DNA of 27,500 bases from positions 27,846,701 to 27,874,200 of the forward strand of contig CM060326.1 in NCBI GenBank assembly GCA_030674155.1, given 5' to 3'. Under the pieces are notes generated by a model. It saw nothing but the letters and a program-made list of their open reading frames with translations, had not been told where the DNA came from and ran no database searches. A program made the translations under genes and the position numbers. This stretch comes from Stramonita haemastoma (taxonomy: Eukaryota > Mollusca > Gastropoda > Neogastropoda > Muricidae). This document shows, piece by piece, positions 20,933 through 27,500 of the stretch. Every line of letters starts with the position of its first letter. Positions within the stretch are counted from its first letter, which is position 1.

Positions 20933-23436
20933 TTTCCAACATATTTTGTCTTAAAGCAATTCAATTTCCATCTACAAGCTAAGGAAACAATCTGCTTTGA
21001 ACAATATACATCACGTTCTCGTGTTTTAACAAAAGACTCAAATTTACGTAGTTCTTTGTGAGCACCTAGACACCCGAGCCTCATTTCCTCGCACTGAAAT
21101 AACTTTTCTTGTGATTTTATTACAATATGATAACACTCTTGAAGTGAAAATGGGAGTACTAAATGTGACACCTCCAATGAACCCTTTGCTCCTTTCTTTG
21201 CTAGGATGTCCACTTTTTCATTGTAGTAAAAACCACTGTGGGATGGAATCCAACAGAAGGTTAGTTCCGAGCCCTTTAAAGATAAAACATGAATTAAATG
21301 ACAAATTTCAATAACGACTTCAGATCTAACTTTTGTTTGCAAGGAACTAATGGCATGAATTACAGATTTAGAATCTACACAAAACAGAATCTGAAAGATT
21401 ATTTTAGGAAAACTAACGAGAAAATTTAGGGCCATCAATATTGCAATTAGTTCCGCTGAAAATATCGAGATGTCTTTTCCAAGATGAAATTGGTTTTTAG
21501 TTTTTAGATCTGGTATAATATAAGCAGCACCAGCGTTATTGTTTAATACTGAGCCGTCTGTGAACACTTTTAAGTGATTGGGATAATTGTCTTCCAAATG
21601 AATTTTGGCATGAGAAGACACTAAATTGATATTGTCTTTTTTCGCTAGATCAATATAATTGATGTCAAACTTTGCTCTGTTGAGTTCCCAGAATGGAACT
21701 GGGGGCACTACATCCCGCTGTGCTATATTACCTGTTGGATTCAACCCAGACTTTGTAAAAATATCTGATGTGTATGTTCTCAATGTGGTATGTGATGATA
21801 TAGATCTTGCTCTCTTTGGAAAATGGTTATCTGACTTAAGATTAATGACTGATTCCAAATCGTTTTGAACAGTCAGACTTCTTAGTACAAATTTACTGCA
21901 AGCAACACTCCTATAATCTTCCAAAGGTAAAACCCCTGAGGCACTGTATGTTTTAAAACATGAAGCATGGATAGGTAGGCCAAGAGCAAGTTTATATGCC
22001 CTGCAGTCTATGCTTTGGAGTTTTTTCAAAAGATATTTTGGGGCACCAAAAAATACTTCCTGGGCAAAGGTTAATTTTGAACGAATTAGCGATGTTGAAA
22101 GATGCAACAAGGTGAAAATATCTTGGCCCCAAGGCTGTTTACTGACAATTTTCAAAATGCTTAAGCTTTTTCTGGCTTTAGTTAAAATGTATTCAATATG
22201 TTTATGCCATGTTAATTTTGATGTTAGAAAAACTCCAAGGAATTTAACTACTTGTTTATATTGTAAAATTCCACCGTTTATTTTAAAACTAGGCATTTCA
22301 ATTGGATTTGCTCCATTATTAAACAACATCATGTGAGTTTTATCTCTTGATAGTTGTAATCCATTTTCAGTCATATAATTAGCAATAGCATTTAAATCGT
22401 TTTGATACAACTTTTTAGCATAATTTATAGATCTAGCAGAAGTGTTCTTCATTGCAACTTTCATCCATACACATATATCATCAGCATATTGAGCCAATTC
22501 TACATTTTTTGAAAGATTGTCTGGCAAGTCATGCATCAAAATATTAAATAACATGGGAGCAATAACTGAACCCTGTGGAATACCCATTTGTAATAATCTT
22601 ATAGATGAATATGTAGTCCCTATTTTAGCCTGAATTTTTCTATTTTCTAAGAAATTTTTGATAAAACTATACATCTGCCCTGACAGACCAATATTCTGGA
22701 GTTTAAACAGTAAACGTGAATGCCATACCTGGTCGTAAGCCTTAGTTATGTCAAAAAATGTTGCTAACAGACATTTCCGCCTCGCAAACTGATACTTAAC
22801 CTGAGTTGTCAGCTTTACTAAATGATCAATAGATGATCTGCCTTTTCTAAAACCTGCTTGATTCACAGGAATAATGTTATTCTTTTCACAATGATATACA
22901 AGTCTGTTTAAAACGATTTTTTCTAACAGTTTACATACATGAGACGTCAGTGCTATGGGCCTGCAGCTATCCATATTTGTTATTGGTTTACCGTCTTTGT
23001 GCACAGGGACAATAATTGATTGTTTCCAAACTTGTGGTAATACACCACTCTCCCAACATTTTTGAAAAAAATTGTAAAGAATGTGTATCCACTTGTCTGG
23101 CAAGTGTTTGAGTATTTCATTTGAAATAGCATCAATTCCAACTGATGTTTTCTTGTGTGGTAAGGATGAGATTGCATCTTTTATTTCTTGGATGGTTAAT
23201 GGAGCATTGAGGTAATGCCTGTTATCAGGAACAGGGTCGGCAAGATCGACTGATTTTTCTCTTTGGGCCCTGTAGATTTTTTGTTCTGGAGATAAGCCAT
23301 CTAATCTACTTGTGTTGGAAAAAGAGTCTGCAAATGCTTCAGCCTTTTCCTTAAAGAAGGGAATACGTTGTTTTGTAACTGAATTGGATAATCCGGAAAT
23401 TTTACGCCATTTTTTATTATGTTTAGTTGTCTCCAA
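20905..23436 (-). pseudogene. LINE ORF2: reverse transcriptase and RNase H domains
   Basis: 843-codon open frame opening with TTG after an upstream stop; there is no ATG start, so it is the continuation of the endonuclease frame. RT motifs: AGFRKGRS (194-201), FFDITKAYD with Asp229 (227-235), MGIPQGS (284-290), YADD catalytic pair (317-320), KFLGVFL (398-404). RNase H: FTDGS with Asp627, AEL with Glu662, VDSKS with Asp688, and IPSHSG with His733 followed by Asp743, so all four expected acidic residues are present. RT would copy the element RNA at the nicked target; RNase H would remove the RNA strand. The first ~27 codons here are an out-of-frame reading of the endonuclease-RT linker, and the last few codons follow a second frameshift. 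Domains are otherwise intact. Confidence 0.93.
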
Positions 23437-24560
23437 ATCTTCTTGGTATCCTTATGACTTGAGACTTCGGAATTGCAAAATGTTGTCCAGTAAGTTTTCT
23501 TAGCTTGCTCTATTACTCGGTTGCATCTGATATTAGCATTTTTCATAGCCTTGTGATTTTCACTCGATTTATCTTTAGTGTACAATTTGAACATTCGTTT
23601 TTTCTCATTAACTGCCTTTTCACAGTCGACATTCCACCATACATTACCTAAATTACAGTGATTTTTTGTAGCACTTGTGTTTAGTTTTGGAATGGTTTCA
23701 TTGGCTACATTTAAAACAGAACTGCAGAAAGAATTGTACATTGTATCAATATCATCATCACTAAATGTAGTTAAGACTAAATTCTGTAATATGTTTTTGA
23801 AGGTGGGCCAGTCTGCTCTCTTATAATTATATTTTGGAATGAAGTCTGGGTCAGTATTTGCAAGGTTAAACTTTTCATTTATCTTGATACAGATAGGAAC
23901 ATGATCACTACCTAATGTTTCATCGTATACTTTCCATGAGTGTGACAAGGCTATTTTGGGAGAAACTAATGTAAGATCTATAGCAGTTGGCCGATGCGTT
24001 GATACGTCAGGAATTCTGGTGTAAGACCCATCGTTAAGCAAAACAAAAGGTGAATCTACTATGTTTTCAACAAGCCTGTTACTAGTAATGTGAATACAAT
24101 CTTTTTCCCAAAATGGTGAATGGCTGTTAAAATCACCTCCTATAATCCATTTTTGTTGGTCATTTATAGTTCTCAGCCAATCAGTGTTATCATTATCAGG
24201 ACCTTTAGGTAGATAAAGAGACACACAGTTGATGGTGAGAGATTCCGAAAACTGTACAGTAACAGCACATGATGAAACATTTGTTATGTTTGTTGGCACA
24301 GGAGACTGTATCATGCAGTACTGTAAACCAACACGAATATAAATTGCAGTATTAATCTTTCCATCAGTCTGTTTTAGTTCACAAACTGGTGGATAGAAAA
24401 ACTGCTTCAGTCTTGGAAGCTTGCTCTTTTTAACATTTAGAGACTGAAGAATAAGTACATGGTAATAAGTTGACACAAGATGTTGGTGTAAGTAGTCAAC
24501 ATTTGTAGCAATAGATCTGCAGTTCCACTGCAGTATTGAAATTTTATCACTTTGGTGCAT
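23301..24560 (-). pseudogene. LINE ORF2: APE-type endonuclease domain and linker
   Basis: Starts at ATG 24560, three codons after an in-frame TGA, so this start is well supported. Apurinic-endonuclease-like motifs: LQWNCRSI (Asn13), GGDFNSHSPFW (141-151), TRIPDVSTHRPTAIDLTLVS (181-200) and LGSDH (216-220), giving Asp143, Asn145, Asp195 and the Asp-His pair. The usual metal-binding Glu (motif LQE) is replaced: residues 36-41 are LILQSL, with Ser40. The domain would nick the target DNA to prime reverse transcription. Coding similarity continues to about codon 402 (linker with KKIW and NNVFPSL), after which the frame is lost near 23350 and the RT continues in the -1 frame. Confidence 0.92.
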
Positions 24561-25012
24561 TACTAATCAGAGTGCTATACTAATATATAAATGTATACAG
24601 GAAGGGGTACAATTTAAAGGATATTGGGGGGAAAAAAGAAAGAAAACCCTGAAAAAGCAAAAATCCCCCCAAAAACACACACAAAAGAAAACAAAAAACC
24701 AGCAAAACCAACAACCACAAAACAAACTAATCTGATTCAACTATCAGTAAGGTAATAAAAGTGTTTAGAAATATCACTACTATACTACTTCAGATGAATA
24801 CGCCAGATATAGGATAATACAATATAGTCAACAAGATATCAACTTGACTTTGTTGTTACTAAAAACCACTGCAAAATAACCACAATAGATTTTTTTGTTC
24901 ATATACCATTCAACAATGAAGAAAAAAAAGAAAAGAAAAAGGCACATTTGTATAAACTTTTCCCTTTTCCCTGGGTCTGGCAAGAATGAAAGAGATGGGC
25001 ACACAGCTTCCT
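24561..25012 (-). other. LINE inter-ORF spacer
   Basis: 452 bp between the ORF1 stop (TAA, 25013-25015) and the ORF2 ATG. A-rich on the plus strand between 24630 and 24725. No conserved frame; the 64- and 90-codon minus-strand frames here show no domain. ORF2 expression would need reinitiation or internal entry; nothing in the sequence shows which. Confidence 0.6.
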
Positions 25013-25813
25013 TTAGTAACAATGTCTGAGAACATCAAACATGTTGCACCAAGGATGTCTGGGGCTGTAGGCTCTCCATGGGGCCAGTTCCTGCTGCTGG
25101 AAGGGAGTCGTCCTTGGCCGTTGTGCAGACCTCTCCGTTCGTTTTGGCCTCGTCCAAAACAGCTGGCGAAGGTGACGGCCAAGGTTCACTGCCAGGATGG
25201 AGGAGCCCTTCATGGTGGGATGTGTCCCATCCTTCAGGTGGCTGGTGTGAAGGTTGTCATTGGATATAAAGGATACCCTCTTCATCCCCAGTAGTTCTTT
25301 TGCTGACAGGGCATTAAACAACTGCCTTTTAATTTCCAACTCATCATCAACAATAGGTGACACTTTATTAATTACAATGAAAGTGTTCGGGTGCTGCTTA
25401 TGGATTTGTTTCACAGAGTCAACAAATTTTCTACTTGCACAGTCAGCCTCTTCCCTTCTTAGATTGTTTATACCACAATGTAAAACAATACTATCGAATG
25501 ATTTTCCAAGATTATGGGAAGCACTTTCTACATTTTCTTGGAGATCTTTTATCATATGGACCTTGTGGTGAGCAGCAGAAAATCCATATGACCGACCCAG
25601 TCTTTTGTACTGGACTCCTCTTAATACAGAGTTGTGCAGGAACAGAACATCTGGAAAACCTGAGTTCTTGGAGTTTTCTTTCACAATCTTTGATGTCATT
25701 GACACCGTGACGTCTTTATGGGCTTTGACGTCATCACTACTTGTTCTTATCCTGGGTTTTTCTTTAGGCTTATTTTGTTTTACGCCCTGCTGTCTATTGA
25801 CTGCAGGACGCAC

Positions 25814-25815
<2 letters not shown>
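25013..25815 (-). pseudogene. LINE ORF1 with SGNH-hydrolase (esterase-like) domain, N-terminus missing
   Basis: The frame stays open across the LINE's 5' boundary, so a 306-codon frame exists (25933-25013), but its first ~28 codons come from the flanking repeat and the next ~11 (Thr-His) from the CA microsatellite; LINE-encoded residues begin at about codon 40 (25815). The SGNH domain spans about 94-258: block I LHNSVLRG with Ser102 (usual GDS is HNS here), block III CGINN with Asn at 156-157, block V DGTHP with Asp235 and His238. So the Ser, Asn and Asp-His positions are kept. Esterase-type ORF1 proteins are known in CR1 and other LINEs, where they are proposed to aid RNP or membrane interactions. 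The basic C-terminus (RPKRTERSAQRPR) could bind RNA. Confidence 0.82.

Positions 25816-25847
<32 letters not shown>
25816..25847. repeat. (GT)n microsatellite, right target flank of the LINE
   Basis: About 30 bp of GT with one TGGT, then GTGTGCCCATGTGTTTG, equivalent to the GTGTGCCCATGTATCTG segment between units A and B. Confidence 0.95.
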
Positions 25848-25854
<7 letters not shown>

Positions 25855-25865
25855 CCATGTGTTTG

Positions 25866-26217
25866 TATAGTGTAGTAAAAAGAATACTAAAAGGCGTGGG
25901 GGAAGGGTGAATATGACATTTCTTCAGAGTCATTATTTACTATATTGTTTCAAGCCTGAGTTTTCATGCATATTTCAGTAAATCACCTGTGATAGCTGGC
26001 AAGAATTGCGCAGGCGTGATAGAAGAGAGTAGCGCAGACATCATAAACAAGCAGAGAGGTGGAGGCTGACTGTAGCTGCTGTGTGGCCTCTGCCTGCACA
26101 TCTCCAGCACACGAAGAAGACAGACGGGATGTTAACATGATAGGAGAGTACGTAATTAGGATAGTGTTGGCTTCTTCGGGAATCCTGCTTGTTGCGGTTT
26201 GGGTTTGGATGTGACTC
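25866..26217 (+). repeat. GT-associated tandem unit, copy C
   Basis: Third unit: CTTCAGAGTC (25922), TGATAGCTGG (25990), CAGACATCATAAACAAGCAG (26035), GTGTGGCCTCTGCCTGCACA (about 26081), GAAGACAGAC (26116), ATAGTGTTGG (26161). Offsets from copy B are 6143-6149 bp; subtracting ~5620 bp of LINE leaves about 525 bp, the A-to-B period. Confidence 0.9.
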
Positions 26218-26233
26218 AGTGTGTAAGTGTGTG

Positions 26234-26295
<62 letters not shown>

Positions 26296-26335
26296 TGTGT
26301 GTGGTTGTGTGGTGCGTGCGCTGTGTGCGCGGTGG

Positions 26336-26367
<32 letters not shown>

Positions 26368-26400
26368 CGCTTGCTGCTTATATGCATATGTGTGTGTGTG
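26218..26400. repeat. (GT)n microsatellite after unit C
   Basis: GT repeats with GTGCGCTGTGTGCGCGG and other interruptions. Frames are Cys-Val repeat translations. Confidence 0.95.
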
Positions 26401-26520
26401 CTTATTCTTTCTTTCTTTCCTTCTTTCTTTTTTTCCTTTCTTTCTTTTCTTTTTTCTTGTTTTCTGTCTTTTATTTTTTATATTTCACTACAACTTTCTT
26501 TTTTTGGTTTTTTTTAAAAA
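26401..26520. repeat. T-rich polypyrimidine domain
   Basis: TTCTTTC-rich stretch between the GT tract and dispersed-repeat copy E, the same order as at 12420-12780. Confidence 0.8.
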
Positions 26521-26540
26521 ACTTTTCTGACCCAACACAC

Positions 26541-26643
26541 CAGCTTCCTATAAAGCATCTCTCCTCTGTTAGCTGGGAGAAAGAGAACAGGCGTGAGAAG
26601 TAGAGATGGCCAGACGTCGTAAACAAACAGGGAGTCAGCATAG

Positions 26644-26650
<7 letters not shown>
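26541..26650 (+). repeat. GT-associated dispersed repeat, copy E (short form)
   Basis: Near match to copy D: CTTCCTATAAAGCAT, CTGTTAGCTGGGAGA, ACAGGCGTGAGAAGTAGAGA, TGGCCAGACGTCGTAAACAA and CAGGGAGTCAGCA, then directly (GT)n. Confidence 0.85.
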
Positions 26651-26726
<76 letters not shown>

Positions 26727-26786
26727 TGGTGTGTTGTGTGTGTCGTGTTGTGTGTGTATGTGTGTTGGTGTGGTGTGTGTGTGTGT
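26651..26786. repeat. (GT)n microsatellite
   Basis: About 80 bp perfect GT followed by interrupted GTGTTG/GTCGTG units. Confidence 0.97.
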
Positions 26787-26872
26787 CAAAGTCAAAGTCA
26801 AAGTCCAAACTTTTATTTACCAGATGGTACATTGAGTAAGCAGTCCTAATTGCTTTTTTTTCATCTAGCCAT
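26785..26872 (-). mobile_element. Retroposon 3' end with (GACTTT)n tail
   Basis: On the minus strand: GGATGGCTAGATGAAAAAAA, hairpin arms AAGCA and TGCTT around an 8-nt loop (26838-26855), CTCAATGTACCATCTGGTAA, ATAAAAGTTTG and about three GACTTT units (26785-26806). It matches the 3' end of SINE family 2 in layout (ctGGATG-A-rich-hairpin-TACC/TATCC-ATAAAAG-tail) and is 5' truncated. Confidence 0.65.
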
Positions 26873-26875
26873 CCA

Positions 26876-26903
26876 TGTGTGTGTGTGTGTGTTTGTGTGT
26901 GTG
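26876..26903. repeat. Short (GT)n microsatellite
   Basis: GT repeat with one GTTTGT interruption. Confidence 0.9.
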
Positions 26904-26924
26904 TTGGTTTTTTATTGTTTTATT

Positions 26925-27040
26925 ATTGATTATTATTTATCTATCGATTTATTTCTTTTATATCGAGGATAATGGAACAAGCAAGTATGTGCAGTTTTAC
27001 ATCCAGTCCCCGTGTGTATGCAGTTTTGTAAATCGTGTCA
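26925..27040 (-). mobile_element. SINE family 2 3' portion, minus strand
   Basis: ATATCGAGGATAATGGAACA..AGCAAGTATGTGCAGTTTTAC and ATCCAGTCCCCGTGTGTATG, CAGTTTTGTAAAT, GTGTCATCTGTG match 11597-11687 in the same orientation. The hairpin is degenerate. An ATTTATT-rich tail precedes it on the plus strand. The rest of the SINE is absent and (GT)n follows at 27044. Confidence 0.8.
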
Positions 27041-27043
27041 TCT

Positions 27044-27090
27044 GTGTTGTGTGTGTGTGTGTTGTGTGTGTGTGTCGTGTGCGTGTGCGG
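27044..27090. repeat. Short interrupted (GT)n
   Basis: GTGTGTTG, GTGTCGTG and similar units at the broken side of the SINE fragment. Confidence 0.85.
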
Positions 27091-27500
27091 CTGGTTGGTA
27101 GAGATCAATGGTGACAGTAATAAGACGAATGTGGGATAATATGATACATAAACACTCCAAGTCTTTGTCCTTGATGGTTGTTTTGACTAATTTTAAGTCT
27201 GTTCTTATTTTTGATGTTTCTATCAATTACATGTATATGAGGTTTCAGTTGCTTTTTATGGCTAAATTTTACTCATCGAATAAATAGTTATTTCAGCAAT
27301 TAATCGTTGACCATTTATTTTAGAACGGAGAAAAAATATATTTTGCCCTTTTAGTTAAAACTGCATACCCGTGGAATAATTCACATACTATTTTTACACA
27401 CCAGCTTCCACTTGCAGTAGTGGATACATTATGTAACTGTCTAGGCTTTTCATTCTTGTTCTTTTTTGTACCTCGGCTAGAGCTCCAGGGTTCAACAACG
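27091..27500. other. Anonymous AT-rich intergenic DNA
   Basis: No gene, RNA or repeat recognised up to the end of the window. Confidence 0.55.

Larger units (their letters stand above)
20196..25815 (-). mobile_element. LINE non-LTR retrotransposon (APE-RT-RNase H, SGNH ORF1), 5' truncated
   Basis: About 5.6 kb on the minus strand. In transcript order: truncated ORF1 with an SGNH-hydrolase domain (25815-25013), a 452-bp spacer, ORF2 with APE endonuclease, reverse transcriptase, RNase H and a CCHC knuckle (24560-20756), and a 3' UTR of about 560 bp ending ACGTTAAATGAATTTGA. Both ends abut GT/CA repeats. The APE-RT-RNase H order places it in the I/Jockey group of clades, perhaps Nimb-like; that clade call is tentative. 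Two frameshifts, a missing endonuclease Glu and the missing 5' end show this copy cannot move by itself. No poly(A) tail is present at the 3' end. Confidence 0.9.

Noticed and set aside
24986..25294. Plus-strand 102-codon frame and other plus-strand frames between 21111 and 25910
   Set aside because: They are antisense shadows of the LINE ORFs on the minus strand.
25708..25733. Two CRE-like TGACGTC motifs near the LINE 5' end
   Set aside because: They encode Asp-Val residues inside ORF1 of a truncated copy, so a promoter role is not supported.

Overview
The window looks like non-genic, repeat-rich metazoan DNA, most likely from a marine mollusc, probably a gastropod. The basis is AT-rich DNA full of long microsatellites, two tRNA-derived SINE families of a type I associate with molluscan genomes (recognition, not a search), a LINE with an SGNH-hydrolase ORF1 and an RNase H-bearing ORF2, and a pogo-like DNA transposon. 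I found no convincing host protein-coding gene, rRNA or functional tRNA. Most long open frames are translations of microsatellites (Ser-Leu, Cys-Val, Thr-His, Arg-Glu) or of T-rich DNA (Phe-Leu-Ser).

Layout. 1-370: SINE family 1, cut by the window edge. 1068-1628: compound (TATC)/(CT)/(TCTG) array, directly abutted at 1629-1872 by the decayed 3' end of a LINE reverse-transcriptase gene (minus strand). 1873-9486: mostly anonymous DNA with microsatellites, two retroposon 3' ends (6426-6634) and weak dispersed repeats. 9614-12130: a SINE family 2 fragment, a near-complete SINE family 1 copy, a long Z-DNA-prone tract, a T-rich domain, and a full SINE family 2 copy inserted in a (CAGT)n array. 12150-13970: GATA, GT, GA and ATTC arrays and one copy (D) of a GT-associated dispersed repeat. 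14338-15233: an 896-bp pogo-like transposon with terminal inverted repeats, TA target duplication and a broken transposase N-terminus, sitting in (ATT)n; 15234-15800: a block of several triplet repeats. 16975-17235 and 18450-18645: SINE pieces.

18840-26650 is the most structured part. A ~310-350-bp unit followed by (GT)n occurs as copies A and B with a 524-bp period, then as copy C about 6.15 kb further on. A 5.6-kb LINE on the minus strand (about 20196-25815) accounts for the gap: subtracting it leaves close to the same ~525-bp period, so the LINE integrated inside the (GT)n tract between two tandem units. It carries a 5'-truncated ORF1 (SGNH hydrolase) and a full-length ORF2 (APE endonuclease, RT, RNase H, C-terminal CCHC knuckle) broken by two single-base frameshifts.

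Recurring themes are (i) microsatellites seeded at, or targeted by, retroelement 3' ends, and (ii) a SINE/LINE 3' end with a conserved small hairpin followed by a different short tandem tail in each copy.
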